Below are positions 39,766 through 49,889 of a DNA stretch of 64,000 nt, piece by piece. This DNA is from Kutzneria chonburiensis. GTDB taxonomy: Bacteria; Actinomycetota; Actinomycetes; Mycobacteriales; Pseudonocardiaceae. Under the pieces are notes generated by a model that saw only the letters and a program-made list of their open reading frames with translations, made no database searches and was not told where the DNA came from. The position numbers and the translations under genes are program-made. Each line of letters starts with the position of its first letter. The first letter of the stretch is position 1. The stretch is from assembly GCF_028622115.1 (NCBI RefSeq), contig NZ_CP097263.1:310001-374000 (forward strand). The letters are read 5' to 3'.

Positions 39766-41181
39766 TCAGACGGCACTCATCACGTGTTTCACCCGGGTGT
39801 AGTCGTCGAGGCTGTAGCCGGAGAGGTCCTTGCCGTGCCCGGACAGCTTGAACCCGCCGTGCGGCATCTCGGACACCAGCGGCCCGTGCGTGTTGACCCA
39901 GACGCAGCCGAAGTCGAGTGCGGCGCTGACTCGCAGCACCCGGCGGTGGTTGTCCGACCACACCGACGAAGCCAGCCCGTAGGGCACGCCGTTGGCCAGC
40001 TCGACGGCCTCCTCCTCGGACGAGAAGGCCTGCACGGTGATGACCGGCGCGAACACCTCCTCCTGCACGATCTCGTCGTCCTGGCCGACCCCGGAGACGA
40101 CGGTCGGGGCGAAGAAGAAACCCCGGTCGCCGAACCGGTGTCCGCCGCAGTGCACGACGGCCCCGGCGGGCAGGCGCGAGATCAGCCCGGTGACCCGGTC
40201 CAGCTGGGCCTGGCTGTTCAGCGGCCCGAAGTCGGCGGCCTCGCGCGAACCGCGGCCCGTCCGCTGCGCGGAGGCGACCTTGGTCAGCGCCTCGACCAGC
40301 TCGTCGTGCACGTTGGCGTGCACCAGGACGCGGCTGGCGGCGGTGCAGTCCTGCCCGGCGTTGTAGAACGCCGCGCCGACGATCTTCTCGGCGGTGTCGG
40401 CCACGTCGACATCGTCGAACACGATGACGGGAGCGTTCCCGCCCAGTTCGAGATGAGTCCGCTTCAGCGTCGCCGCCGCGCTTGCCGCGACCTGCATGCC
40501 GGCCCTGGTCGAGCCGGTGATGGACACCAGCGCCGGCGTCGGGTGCTCGACCAGCAGCCGGCCGGTCTCGCGGTCGCCGCAGAGCACGTTGACCACGCCG
40601 GACGGCAGGTGTTCGCCGGCCAGCTCGGCCAGCAGCACGGCGCTGGACGGCGTGGTCTCGGCCGGCTTGAGCACGGTGGTGTTGCCGGCGGCGACCGCCG
40701 GGGCGATCTTCCAGACGGCCATCAGCAGCGGGTAGTTCCACGGCGCGATCTGCACGCACACGCCGACCGGCTCGCGGCGGATCGTCGAGGTCAGCCCGGT
40801 GGCGTACTCGCCGGCTGCCTTGCCGTCGAGGTTGCGGGCGGCGCCGGCGAAGAAGCGCAGCGCGTCCACACAGGCCGGGATCTCCTCGTCCAGCATCACG
40901 TGCCACTGCTTGCCGGTCTCCGCGCATTCGGCGTCGGCCAGCAGCTTGGCGTTGTCCTCGACGGCGTCGGCCAGTCCCAGCAGCGCGTTGGCCCGCTCGC
41001 CGGGCGTGCCGCGCCGCCAGGAGCGGAACGCCGTCGCGGCGGCACGCAGCGCGTTGTCCACATCGGACGGTCCGGAGATGGGAGCGCTTCCACGGATCTC
41101 GCCCGTCGCCGGGTCGACCAGGTCGGCCGTGTGTCCGTCCACACCGGACAGTCGCTCACCGTTGATCACGTTGTGCGCCAT
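39766..41181 (-). CDS. aldehyde dehydrogenase, aminobutyraldehyde/guanidinobutyraldehyde type
   Basis: A 471-aa NAD(P)-dependent ALDH closest in feel to gamma-aminobutyraldehyde dehydrogenases. The catalytic Glu lies in LELGGNAP and the nucleophile Cys in NAGQDCTAASRV; the Rossmann loop is SITGSTRAG, and APWNYPLLMAVWKIAP is conserved. ATG 41181 has GGAGGTG 3-4 nt upstream and overlaps the TPP-enzyme gene by 16 bp. With that gene and the ureohydrolase it fits oxidation of 4-guanidinobutyraldehyde to 4-guanidinobutyrate; 4-aminobutyraldehyde is the alternative substrate. Confidence 0.88.
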   Translation of the reverse strand: MAHNVINGERLSGVDGHTADLVDPATGEIRGSAPISGPSDVDNALRAAATAFRSWRRGTPGERANALLGLADAVEDNAKLLADAECAETGKQWHVMLDEEIPACVDALRFFAGAARNLDGKAAGEYATGLTSTIRREPVGVCVQIAPWNYPLLMAVWKIAPAVAAGNTTVLKPAETTPSSAVLLAELAGEHLPSGVVNVLCGDRETGRLLVEHPTPALVSITGSTRAGMQVAASAAATLKRTHLELGGNAPVIVFDDVDVADTAEKIVGAAFYNAGQDCTAASRVLVHANVHDELVEALTKVASAQRTGRGSREAADFGPLNSQAQLDRVTGLISRLPAGAVVHCGGHRFGDRGFFFAPTVVSGVGQDDEIVQEEVFAPVITVQAFSSEEEAVELANGVPYGLASSVWSDNHRRVLRVSAALDFGCVWVNTHGPLVSEMPHGGFKLSGHGKDLSGYSLDDYTRVKHVMSAV

Positions 41182-42797
41182 TGCACCTCCTGGTGGGTCG
41201 GCGCGAACATCTTGAGCACCGCGGGCAGCACGACGACGCTCGGGCCGTCGACCGCCAGCGAGTTGATCATGTCGGACGTTAGCCGGGCCGGACTGCTCAG
41301 GGTCGCCGGCACGCCGAACGACCTGGCCAACGCCACGAAGTCCGGGCGGGTCAGCTCGGTCCCGTACGGGGTGTCCATGTACTCGCGGAGAATCCCATAG
41401 CCTCCATCATCCACGATCAACCACGTGACGCGCAGCTTGTGCTGGGCCGCCGTCGCCAGTTCGGCCAGTCCGTACATGGCCCCGCCGTCGCCGGAAACGG
41501 CCAACACCGGCCGGTTTCCGCGCTGTGCGGCGGCCGCGCCGACGGCCGCCGGGAACGCCCAGCCGAGACCGCCGGAACCCTGCGCGGTGTGCATGCCGCC
41601 GCGCCGGGGGTCCCAGGCTGACCAGGCCCAATAGCCGAGAATAGTCATGTCCCAGAAACTGGGAGCGTCGTCCGGCAGCGCTTCCCTTATGGCGGCCAGA
41701 GTGTCGCGCTCTAACGTCAGCGACTGCCCGTCCAGCCGTGCCCGCACCCGGGCCAGCAGGCCGGCCGTGTCCGGCGCCGGCCGGTCGGCGACAGTGATGT
41801 GTTTGACAACTTCGGACAGAAATTCCCCGGCGTCGGCGTGGATCCCCAATGCTGGGTAGTTCGCCGCCAGCCGGGCTGAGTCGGCCTCGACCTGGATGAC
41901 CCGTCCCGTTGGGCGGAACGTGCCGTAGTTCGTGGACAGTTCGCCGAGTCCGGAGCCGACCACCAGCAGCACGTCGGCCGAGGCCAGGAACTCCGTGGTG
42001 TGCCGGTCCTCCAGCCAGGCCCGCAGCGACAGCGGATGCTCCCACGGGAACGCGCCGCGGCCGCCGAACGTGCTGGCCACGGGCGCGCCGAGACGTTCGG
42101 CCAGTGCCAGCAACGCTTCCTGGGCGCCGGCCCGCACCACGCCGCCGCCGGCGAGGATCATCGGGCGCTCGGCCGCGTCGAGCAGTTTTGCCGCCTCCGC
42201 GACCAGTTCTGCTTGCGGCCGCAAGGTTCTCGGCTCGGCGTCGACCGAAACCACCGGTGGCTGGATGGTCGGCCCGGCCAGCACGTCCTGCGGAATTTCC
42301 ACCCATACGGGGCCGGTCGGCGCGGTCGCGGCGGTTCGCCACGCCTCGGCCAGCGCCGCCGGGATCTGCGCCGAAGTGCGTACCACGTGCACGGATTTCA
42401 CCACATCGCGGAAACTTGCCGCCTGGTCGGGAAGTTCGTGCAGGTAGCCGCGCCGCCGCCCGCCAAGGCCGTCCGACGGGATCTGGCTGCTGATGCCCAA
42501 CACCGGTGAAGAAGATGAGACTGCCTCATGTAGTCCGGCCAACGTGAGCAATGCGCCGGGACCCGTTGACACGACGAGCGGTGTCACCCGTCCGGTGGTC
42601 CGCGCGTGCCCGTCGGCCGCGAACGCGGCCGACGGCTCGGTGCGGTTGCCGACATAGCGCAGGTCGGAGCGGCGCAGCGCGTCGAACAGGGCGAGCGCGT
42701 GCTGCCCGGGCTCGCCGAACACGGTGTCCGCACCGAGCGCCCGCAACGTCTCGACGACAAGATCGGCCCCGATCCGAGGCAAATCTGGCCGAGTCAC
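41166..42797 (-). CDS. thiamine-pyrophosphate enzyme, possible 2-ketoarginine decarboxylase
   Basis: A 543-aa protein of the acetolactate-synthase/benzoylformate-decarboxylase superfamily. The catalytic Glu is in [14 protein letters not shown] (about residue 53), the central domain has [13 protein letters not shown], and the TPP motif starts SGDGGAMYG; the usual Asn near its end is replaced by Asp in LIVDDGGYG. AruI of Pseudomonas, a 2-ketoarginine decarboxylase, is in this superfamily, and the neighbouring ureohydrolase and ALDH are what its product would need. The assignment is inferred from context; an acetolactate-synthase-like role is not excluded. GTG 42797 overlaps the ureohydrolase stop. 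Confidence 0.75.
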   Translation of the reverse strand: MTRPDLPRIGADLVVETLRALGADTVFGEPGQHALALFDALRRSDLRYVGNRTEPSAAFAADGHARTTGRVTPLVVSTGPGALLTLAGLHEAVSSSSPVLGISSQIPSDGLGGRRRGYLHELPDQAASFRDVVKSVHVVRTSAQIPAALAEAWRTAATAPTGPVWVEIPQDVLAGPTIQPPVVSVDAEPRTLRPQAELVAEAAKLLDAAERPMILAGGGVVRAGAQEALLALAERLGAPVASTFGGRGAFPWEHPLSLRAWLEDRHTTEFLASADVLLVVGSGLGELSTNYGTFRPTGRVIQVEADSARLAANYPALGIHADAGEFLSEVVKHITVADRPAPDTAGLLARVRARLDGQSLTLERDTLAAIREALPDDAPSFWDMTILGYWAWSAWDPRRGGMHTAQGSGGLGWAFPAAVGAAAAQRGNRPVLAVSGDGGAMYGLAELATAAQHKLRVTWLIVDDGGYGILREYMDTPYGTELTRPDFVALARSFGVPATLSSPARLTSDMINSLAVDGPSVVVLPAVLKMFAPTHQEVQWRTT

Positions 42798-43738
42798 GCC
42801 GACACCCCCATCGCCAGCAGCGACACCAGGTCGTAGGCCACGTGCGAGGCGGCGATCGACGTGATGTCCGCGTGGTCGTAGGCCGGGGCGACCTCGACCA
42901 CGTCGGCCGACACCAGGTTCGTGCCGGCCAGACCACGCAGGATCTCCAGCAGTTCACGGCTGGTCATGCCGCCGGCCTCCGGGGTGCCGGTGCCCGGCGC
43001 GTGGGCCGGATCCAGCACGTCGATGTCGACCGACACGTACAGCGGCCGGTCGCCGATGCGTTCCCGCAGCCCGCCGACCACCTCGTCGACACCGCGCCGC
43101 ATGACATCGGCCGAGGTCACGATGCCGAAGCCGAGCTCCTTGTCACCGGTCAGGTCGGCACGGCTGTAGAGCGGCCCCCGGATGCCGACGTGGCACAGCG
43201 CCGAGGTGTCCAGCACGCCTTCCTCGACGGCCCGCCGGAACGGCGTGCCATGTGTGTAGGACGCACCGAAGTAGGAGTCCCATGTGTCCAGGTGGGCGTC
43301 GAAGTGCAGTAACGCCACCGGTCCGTGCCGCCGTGCCATGGCCCGGAGCAGCGGCAGCGCGATCGTGTGGTCGCCGCCGACGGTGACCAGCCGTGCGCCA
43401 CTGTCCAGCAACTCGCCGGCTTCGCGTTCGATCGTGCCGATGGCCTGCGGGATGTCCATCGGGTTGGCCGCGATGTCGCCGGCGTCCACCACCTGCGCCC
43501 GCTCGAACGGCGACACGTCGAGGCCGGGGTGGTACGGCCGCAGCAGCCGACTCGCCTCGCGCACCGCCGCTGGGCCGAACCGTGCGCCCGGGCGATAGGA
43601 GACGCCGGAGTCGAACGGGACGCCGACCACGGCCACGTCGGCCCGGCTCACCTGGTCGATGCGCGGCAGCCGGGCGAACGTGGCCAGGCCGGCGAAGCGC
43701 GGGACGACGGACGAGTCGATCGGGCCGATCGGGGTCAT
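42794..43738 (-). CDS. ureohydrolase (agmatinase/guanidinobutyrase family)
   Basis: A 314-aa manganese enzyme. The metal ligands are in [10 protein letters not shown] (His), [11 protein letters not shown] (Asp, His, Asp) and [18 protein letters not shown] (Asp, Asp); [18 protein letters not shown] is the N-terminal signature. It releases urea from agmatine or 4-guanidinobutyrate. The neighbours (TPP decarboxylase and ALDH) favour guanidinobutyrate. ATG 43738 overlaps the symporter stop (ATGA). Confidence 0.88.
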   Translation of the reverse strand: MTPIGPIDSSVVPRFAGLATFARLPRIDQVSRADVAVVGVPFDSGVSYRPGARFGPAAVREASRLLRPYHPGLDVSPFERAQVVDAGDIAANPMDIPQAIGTIEREAGELLDSGARLVTVGGDHTIALPLLRAMARRHGPVALLHFDAHLDTWDSYFGASYTHGTPFRRAVEEGVLDTSALCHVGIRGPLYSRADLTGDKELGFGIVTSADVMRRGVDEVVGGLRERIGDRPLYVSVDIDVLDPAHAPGTGTPEAGGMTSRELLEILRGLAGTNLVSADVVEVAPAYDHADITSIAASHVAYDLVSLLAMGVSA

Positions 43739-45126
43739 GCGGGCACTCCAGCGAGTCGTTGTTCCCAGGTGGTCAGCACGGACGCCGCAGTGCGCGGGGT
43801 GGCCAGGCTGACCGCCACGTACACGACGAGGCTGGCGAGCAGGCCGTAGTAGATGGGCTCGTCGGCCAGCAAGCCGAAAGTCAGCATGCACGCGATGACG
43901 GTGGCCGCGCCGGCGATCATGGACGCCATGGCGCCGACCCGTGTTCCGCGCTTCCAGAGCAGCCCACCGATGATCGCCACCAAAAGGCCGCCGACCAGCA
44001 GGTTGTAGGCCACGGTGAGGGCCGCTACCACGTCGTCCACGATGATCGCAATCAAGATCACCACGACCCCCAGCGCGAGGGTGGCGATGCGGTTCGCACC
44101 CACCCCGCCGCGCCTCAGGATGTCGTTCTGGGCGACGGTCGAGCAGGCGATCAGCGCGCCCGAGGCGGTCGACATCATCGCCGCCAGCGCGGCGGCCAGC
44201 ACCAGACCGCGCAGACCGGCCGGCAGCAGGCCGGTGACGATGGTGGCGAAGGCGGCGTCCGGCTTGGGCAGGTTCGGGTACAGCACCTTGGCGGCGCTGC
44301 CGATCAGCGCGCCGGCGATGGCATAGACGACGCAATACAGGCCCGAGGTGAGGCCGCCGGCCGTGGCCACGCGAGGGGTCCGTGCGGTGAACACGCGCTG
44401 CCAGATGTCCTGGCCGATGAGCAGCCCGAACACGTAGATCAGCAGGTAGGTGACGATGCGGCCGGTGCCGATCGAGCCGACGTCGAAGAAGCTGGCCGGC
44501 AGCCGCGCGTGCAGGCCGCCGAAGCCGCCCACCGCGATCAGCGCCGTCGGCAGCAGGATCAGCAGGATGCCGACCGTCTTCACGACGAACTGCACGATGT
44601 CGGTCATGGTGATCGACCACATGCCGCCCAGCGCCGAGTACAGCACCACGATCACGCCGCCGATGACCACGCCGCCCACCTTGGGCAGGCCGAACAGCAC
44701 CTCGAACACCGTGGCGTAGGCGATGGTGGACGTCACCGACAGCATCAGCGTGTAGCCCCACATCACCACGCCGGAGACGATGCTGGTGGAGCCGCCGTAG
44801 CGCAGATCGAGCATCTCGGGGACGGTGTAGACGCGGAGGCGGACGATGCGCCGGGCGAAGAACGCCGACAGCGCCAGGATGCCGAGGCCGATGGTGAACA
44901 CCAGCCAGGCGCCGGAGATGCCGAACTGGTAGCCGAGCGCGATTCCACCAATTGTAGAAGCGCCGCCCAGAACGACGGCGCTCATCGTGCCGGAGTACAT
45001 CGCCCAGCCGAGCCGGCGGCCGGCGACCAGGTAGTCGCTGCGGGTGGTCGCGCGGCGTGCGCCCCACCAGCCGACGCCGACCATGCCCAGCACGTACGCC
45101 GCGATCACCACGTAATCGAGAGCCAT
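43735..45126 (-). CDS. sodium:solute symporter (SSS family)
   Basis: A 463-aa transporter with about 12-13 membrane helices. The SSS features are an N-terminal Tyr/Val-rich helix, [16 protein letters not shown] in the first loop, the Na-site region [19 protein letters not shown], and [25 protein letters not shown] precedes ATG 45126. It is first in the symporter-ureohydrolase-TPP enzyme-ALDH operon, so it probably imports the arginine-derived substrate. Specificity cannot be read from sequence. Confidence 0.9.
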   Translation of the reverse strand: MALDYVVIAAYVLGMVGVGWWGARRATTRSDYLVAGRRLGWAMYSGTMSAVVLGGASTIGGIALGYQFGISGAWLVFTIGLGILALSAFFARRIVRLRVYTVPEMLDLRYGGSTSIVSGVVMWGYTLMLSVTSTIAYATVFEVLFGLPKVGGVVIGGVIVVLYSALGGMWSITMTDIVQFVVKTVGILLILLPTALIAVGGFGGLHARLPASFFDVGSIGTGRIVTYLLIYVFGLLIGQDIWQRVFTARTPRVATAGGLTSGLYCVVYAIAGALIGSAAKVLYPNLPKPDAAFATIVTGLLPAGLRGLVLAAALAAMMSTASGALIACSTVAQNDILRRGGVGANRIATLALGVVVILIAIIVDDVVAALTVAYNLLVGGLLVAIIGGLLWKRGTRVGAMASMIAGAATVIACMLTFGLLADEPIYYGLLASLVVYVAVSLATPRTAASVLTTWEQRLAGVPA

Positions 45127-45205
45127 CGGCTTCCTCCTGTCGTTCAGGTCACCCTAGGAAGCGACGGGGTGCGTCCGCTGTGGCCGAAGTGCACAATCTC
45201 GTGCC

Positions 45206-46552
45206 ATGTCACCGGGCAGAACGTCCACAGTCCCTCTCGGCGCGCTGGTGCGTCGGCCGGAGCTGCGGCTGGCCGTGCTCACCGGGTCGGACCAGTTGGA
45301 CCGCCCGATCCGGTGGGCCCACGTCAGCGAGCTGCGGGACCCGGTGCCGTACCTGCTCGGCGGGGAGCTGCTGCTGACCGCCGGCGTGAACTTCCCCGAT
45401 GACGTCGACGGGTACGTGCGCGGGCTGGTCGTGGCCGGCGTGCAGGCACTGGGCTTCGGCGTCACGCCCGTGTACGACGAGGTGCCGCCCGTTTTGGTTG
45501 AGGCGTGCGCGCGGCACGGATTGCCGTTGCTTGCGTTGCCGCCGTCGACGCCGTTCCTCGCCGTGAGTCAGGCCGTGGGCGTGGCGCTGGCCGAGGCCGA
45601 GCACGCGGAGCTGCGGTGGCTGTCCGAGGCGCAGTCGGCGTTGACCCGTGCGGCGCTGCGACCCGATCCCGTACAGGCGGTGGTGGCGGAGTTGGCCACG
45701 CTGGCCGACTGGTGGTGCGTGTTGTTGGACGACGCCGTTGTTGCTGCGCAGGCCGGGATCGATGACGTCGATCCGGTGGTCGTGGAGTTGGCGTCGCGGC
45801 TTCGTGGAGGCAGTGGTCCGCGTAGCGCCGCCACGGAGGTCGGGCCGTGGCATGTCGTCGGCTATCCGGTCGATGCCGCCCGGGTGTTGGTGGTCGGTGC
45901 CCTGGTGCCGTTCTCCGTGGCCGATCGCGCGGTGATCGCGGTTGCCTTGGCGCTGTTGGCATTGGCCGAGCGGGCCGACGGTCGTTTGGTCACGAAAATG
46001 TTGCTCGGCGACGACGACGGCCGGGAGTACCGGGTCGTGCGGGGGCGGCGGAAATCCAGTCAGGCCAAGGACATCGACCTCGGCACCGCGTTCGTCGACG
46101 TCGAAAACGGCGAATTGCGTGCCGTCGTCACGACTTCGCCGGATGTCGTTGCGGCACAAGCGGCCGGTTGGCTGCTGGCGGTGAGCTCGCCGGTCGGTGT
46201 CGGAGAACTGCCGGCCGCTGACCGGGAAGCCGGCCGCATGCTGGACCGGGCCGTGGCCGTCGGCCGGCCCGTGACCGCCGCCGACGGCGTGTCGGCTTTG
46301 GTCGATCCCGGGGCCGCCGCCCGATTCGCCGCCTCGGTGCTGGCCCCGTTGGCCGACCGTCCCGAGCTCGTGCACACCCTGCGAATCTGGTTGGCGTGCA
46401 ACGGGAACTGGGACCGGACGGCCGCCGAGCTCGGCGTGCACCGCAACAGCGTGCGGCACCGGATCGGCGTGGTGGCCCGGGAACTGGACATCGACCTGTC
46501 CGATGTGCAGCGGCGGATGGAACTTTGGTTCGCTTTGCGCTGGTCTGACTGA
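45206..46552 (+). CDS. PucR-family transcriptional regulator
   Basis: A 448-aa regulator with an N-terminal PucR purine-catabolism-type domain (RWAHVSELRDPVPYLLGGEL) and a C-terminal helix-turn-helix of the HTH_30 type (NWDRTAAELGVHRNSVRHRI). It is divergent from the symporter operon across 79 bp that include a GCAC-N6-GTGC dyad (45191-45204), so it likely controls that operon in response to its substrate. ATG 45206 gives the domain-consistent N terminus, with no strong ribosome binding site. Confidence 0.88.
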   Translation: MSPGRTSTVPLGALVRRPELRLAVLTGSDQLDRPIRWAHVSELRDPVPYLLGGELLLTAGVNFPDDVDGYVRGLVVAGVQALGFGVTPVYDEVPPVLVEACARHGLPLLALPPSTPFLAVSQAVGVALAEAEHAELRWLSEAQSALTRAALRPDPVQAVVAELATLADWWCVLLDDAVVAAQAGIDDVDPVVVELASRLRGGSGPRSAATEVGPWHVVGYPVDAARVLVVGALVPFSVADRAVIAVALALLALAERADGRLVTKMLLGDDDGREYRVVRGRRKSSQAKDIDLGTAFVDVENGELRAVVTTSPDVVAAQAAGWLLAVSSPVGVGELPAADREAGRMLDRAVAVGRPVTAADGVSALVDPGAAARFAASVLAPLADRPELVHTLRIWLACNGNWDRTAAELGVHRNSVRHRIGVVARELDIDLSDVQRRMELWFALRWSD

Positions 46553-46655
46553 TTCAAGGGTTCGTGCCAAGGGGTTTCCCGCTTCTGCCGGCCGGGCGTG
46601 CCTCCTTAGCGTTGCCGTGCAGCGTTTTCCCACCCCTGCACGAGGAGAACCCGTC

Positions 46656-47387
46656 GTGAACACGCGCCTGCGTATCGCCATCGCCGTGCTCGCCCCGCTG
46701 GCGTTGGTCGGCTTGGCCACTCCGACCGCCACCGCCGCCCCCGCGCCGCACGTCCACAAGCCTTTGAACCACGGTCTGTCGCACAGCACCAGCGGCAACT
46801 GGGCCGGCTACGCCGTGACCGGCGCCAAGTTCACCAGCGTGTCGGCCAGCTGGGTGCAGCCGTCCGTGAAGGCCACCTCCCAGGACGCGTACTCCAGCTT
46901 CTGGGTCGGCATCGACGGCGACGGCAGCAACTCCGTCGAGCAGCTCGGGACCGAGGTCGACTACATCAACGGGCAGGCAGAGTACTACGCCTGGTACGAG
47001 ATGTACCCGGCCTACCCGGTCAACTTCAGCGACACCGTGCGCCCCGGCGACCACTTCACCGCATCCGTGACCGAGACCACCGGCGGCAAGTTCACGCTGA
47101 AGATCGCCGACACCACGCGGGGCTGGAGCCACACGATCAACAAGACCTACTCGGCGGCCAAGCTGGCCAGCGCCGAGATCATCGCCGAGGCCCCGTCGGA
47201 CAGCAACGGCACGCTGCCGCTGGCCGACTTCGGCAGCGTCGCCTTCAGCAACGCCACCGCCAACGGCCAGGCCATCGGCGGCCAGAACCCCGACCCGATC
47301 ACCCAGGCCAGCGGCGGAGTCACCAAGGACGCCGTGTCCGGCCTGTCCGGCGGCACCAACTTCACCTGCACCTGGAAGCACGTGTAA
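46656..47387 (+). CDS. secreted G1 (eqolisin-like) glutamic peptidase
   Basis: A 243-aa protein with a Sec signal peptide (cleavage near ATAAPAP) and a beta-sandwich of the G1 family. SGNWAGYAV, ASWVQPSV, SSFWVGIDGDGSNSVEQLG and SAEIIAEAPS correspond to the eqolisin core; the Gln in the WVGIDG...EQ region and the Glu in AEIIAEAP are the candidate catalytic pair. Fungal members work at acid pH; bacterial ones are little studied. GTG 46656 follows GAGGAG (46642-46647). A hairpin terminator follows. Confidence 0.82.
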   Translation: MNTRLRIAIAVLAPLALVGLATPTATAAPAPHVHKPLNHGLSHSTSGNWAGYAVTGAKFTSVSASWVQPSVKATSQDAYSSFWVGIDGDGSNSVEQLGTEVDYINGQAEYYAWYEMYPAYPVNFSDTVRPGDHFTASVTETTGGKFTLKIADTTRGWSHTINKTYSAAKLASAEIIAEAPSDSNGTLPLADFGSVAFSNATANGQAIGGQNPDPITQASGGVTKDAVSGLSGGTNFTCTWKHV

Positions 47388-47411
47388 GCGTCGCGTGTGG
47401 ACCTTCGCTTG

Positions 47412-47454
47412 GAAGGGGCCCTTCCTCACGTTGAACGTCAGGAAAGGCCCCTTC
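47412..47454. terminator. hairpin between G1 peptidase and priA
   Basis: GAAGGGGCC (47412-47420) pairs with GGCCCCTTC (47446-47454), with further pairing TTCCT/AGGAA and ACGTT/AACGT inward around short mismatches. It lies 25 bp after the peptidase stop and 37 bp before priA. Confidence 0.75.
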
Positions 47455-47490
47455 ACAGCATTGGCGGGGTGTCTCTGGTAGACCTCAGGC

Positions 47491-49497
47491 GTGGCATCCA
47501 GCGGGCAGGTCCGGCGTGGTGAGCGGCAGCCCGCCGCCACCGCGGCTGTCGCGCGGGTGAGTGTGGACGTGCCGCTGCCGTACCACCTCGACTTCCCCTT
47601 CGACTACCGGATCCCGGCGGAGTGCGATGCCGACGCGCAGCCGGGGGTGCGGGTGCGGGTGCGGTTCCGCGGCAAGCTGACCGATGGTTTCCTGCTGGAG
47701 CGGGTGGCGCACACCGAGGTCGCGGACAAGATCAAGTACATCGAACGGGTGGTGTCGCCGGAAGTCGTGCTGACGCCGGAGATCCACGGCCTGGCCCGCG
47801 CGGTGGCCGACCGGTACGTCGGGTCGCTGGCCAACGTGCTGAGGCTGGCGGTCCCGCCCCGCCACGCCAGGGCAGAGGCGCGCCCGGCTGACGATCCGGT
47901 GGCGCCGCCGGCGCGTCCGGCGGCGGAGGGCTGGCAGCGGTACACCCGTGGCCCGGCCTACCTGGATGCCCTGGCCAACGGCCGTTCGGCCAACGCGGTG
48001 TGGCAGGCGCTGCCGGGGGAGGACTGGCCGGCGCGGCTGGCCGAAGTTGCCGCGACGGTGGCGTCCACGGGCAAGGGCGTGGTCATCGTGGTGCCGGACT
48101 ACCGTGACGTGAAACGCGTTTTCATGGCGTGTGACGCCATCATCGACGGTGTCGTGGCGTTGTCGGCCGACCTCGGGCCGGAAGCGCGCTACAAGCGGTG
48201 GCTGTCGGTGCTGCGCGGCACGGTACGAGTGGTCGTCGGCACGAAGGCCGCCACGTTCGCGCCCATCGCCGATCCCGGGCTGTTCATCGTGTGGGACGAC
48301 GGCGACAGCGGCCATGCCGAGCAGCTGGCGCCGTATCCGCATGTACGGGACGTGCTGGTGCAGCGAGCGCACATGGCCGGGGCGTCGCTGCTCGTGGCGG
48401 CCTTTGCCCGTACGGCCGAGGCGCAGCTGCTCGTGGACACGGGATGGGCGCCGGAGATCGTGGCGTCACGGGAGCAGCTCCGCGCCGCCGCGCCGCGCGT
48501 CACGGCCATCGGCGAGACCGACACGCAGCTGGCGCGCGACGAGGCAGCCCGTACGGCTCGGCTGCCGGCGATCGCCTTCGAGGCGGCGCGCGAGGCCCTC
48601 AAAGCCGGACGGCCCGTGCTCGTGCAGGTGCCACGCCGCGGCTACGTGCCGGCGCTGTCGTGCGCCAACTGCCGCGTACGGGCGCAGTGCCGCAAGTGCG
48701 CCGGGCCGCTGTCCCTGCCCGGCGGCAACGACGACGGCGCGCCACGCCCGGCCGAATGCCGGTGGTGCGGGGCCGTGGAGGTCATGTTCCGCTGCGCCGC
48801 CTGCGGCTCCCGCCGGCTGCGGGCCGTGGTCGTCGGCTCCAAGCGCACCGCCGAGGAGCTCGGCCGCGCGTTCCCCGGCACCGTCGTACGCACCTCCGGC
48901 GCTGGCGAGGTGCTGGCCGAGGTGCCCGACGCGCCCGCACTCGTCGTCGCCACGCCCGGCGCCGAGCCCCACGCCGTCGGCGGCTATGGCGCCGCGCTGC
49001 TCCTCGACGGCTGGGCCATCCTCGGCCGCGCCGACCTCCGTGCCACCGAGGAAGCCCTCCGCCTGTGGATGACCGCCGCCGGCATGGTCGTCCCCGGCAC
49101 GCGCGGCGGCCGCGTCATCGTCACGGCCGAGTCGTCGTTGCCCACCGTGCAGGCCCTCGTCCGCTGGGACCCCGTCTGGCACGCCAACCTGGAGCTGTCC
49201 GGCCGCACCGAGCTCGGCTTCCCGCCTGCTGTGCGGATGGCCACCATCGACGGCGTCCCCGACGCCGTCAACGCCGTGCTCGACGAGCTCCGCCTACCCG
49301 CCACCGGCGAGATCCTCGGCCCCGTGCCGCTCGGCACCGATTCCCATGGGGAGGACAAGGAACGCGCCCTCGTCCGCACCTCCCGCGCCGAGGGCCGCGC
49401 CCTCGCCGAAGCCGTCGCCGCCGCCATCCGCGTGCGCACCGCCCGCAAGGACCCCGACCCCGTCCGCGTCCGCATGGACCCGCTGGAACTGCTCTAA
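47491..49497 (+). CDS. priA: primosomal protein N' PriA, helicase-motif-deficient form
   Basis: A 668-aa replication-restart protein. The N-terminal 3'-DNA-binding domain (VSVDVPLPYHLDFPFDYRIP) and the zinc region with paired Cys (SCANCRVRAQCRKC, then CRWCGAV and RCAACGS) are intact. However, the Walker A region reads ASTGKGVVIV rather than GxGKT/S, and the Walker B region WDDGDSGHAE lacks DEEH, as in other actinobacterial PriA proteins described as lacking helicase motifs. It likely acts as a structural loader, not an active helicase. It ends with a 4-bp convergent overlap with vapC. Confidence 0.93.
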   Translation: MASSGQVRRGERQPAATAAVARVSVDVPLPYHLDFPFDYRIPAECDADAQPGVRVRVRFRGKLTDGFLLERVAHTEVADKIKYIERVVSPEVVLTPEIHGLARAVADRYVGSLANVLRLAVPPRHARAEARPADDPVAPPARPAAEGWQRYTRGPAYLDALANGRSANAVWQALPGEDWPARLAEVAATVASTGKGVVIVVPDYRDVKRVFMACDAIIDGVVALSADLGPEARYKRWLSVLRGTVRVVVGTKAATFAPIADPGLFIVWDDGDSGHAEQLAPYPHVRDVLVQRAHMAGASLLVAAFARTAEAQLLVDTGWAPEIVASREQLRAAAPRVTAIGETDTQLARDEAARTARLPAIAFEAAREALKAGRPVLVQVPRRGYVPALSCANCRVRAQCRKCAGPLSLPGGNDDGAPRPAECRWCGAVEVMFRCAACGSRRLRAVVVGSKRTAEELGRAFPGTVVRTSGAGEVLAEVPDAPALVVATPGAEPHAVGGYGAALLLDGWAILGRADLRATEEALRLWMTAAGMVVPGTRGGRVIVTAESSLPTVQALVRWDPVWHANLELSGRTELGFPPAVRMATIDGVPDAVNAVLDELRLPATGEILGPVPLGTDSHGEDKERALVRTSRAEGRALAEAVAAAIRVRTARKDPDPVRVRMDPLELL

Positions 49498-49889
49498 CCG
49501 ACCAGCTCGACCCGGCAGAAGGACATCGCGGTACGGGCAAGCCGGCCATCCGCGGTCACGAGGGTCACGCCGCGCGCCTCGGCGAGTGCGACGTACGCGG
49601 CGTCGTAGCCGCTGACGTTGCCGCGAAGCTCCCACATCCTCGGCAGCAGCTCGTCGAGCGAAACGGTCTTCACCCCGACACGCGGCAGCAGGCCCACCAC
49701 GCGAGATGCCTGTGACTCAGTGATCTTTCCGCCGAGCGTCAGCCCTCGAACGACGGAGAAGACCTCGGCCTTCCAGTGCTCCGGCGCGATCCATTCGATG
49801 TCCCTGGCCAGTACGGCGCGAGCCTTTCGACCGCGCTCGTCGGTGTATACCAGCATGTTCGACATCGCCGAGGCGTCGACCACAATCAC
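49494..49889 (-). CDS. VapC-like PIN-domain toxin
   Basis: A 131-aa PIN-domain ribonuclease. The acidic residues are D in VVDASAM (residue 5), E in HWKAEVFSVV, D in SGYDAAYVALAE and D in LVTADGRLA. VapC toxins cut tRNA or rRNA. The GTG start overlaps the antitoxin stop by 4 bp (GTGA), the normal coupling of such pairs. The target is unknown. Confidence 0.92.
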   Translation of the reverse strand: MIVVDASAMSNMLVYTDERGRKARAVLARDIEWIAPEHWKAEVFSVVRGLTLGGKITESQASRVVGLLPRVGVKTVSLDELLPRMWELRGNVSGYDAAYVALAEARGVTLVTADGRLARTAMSFCRVELVG

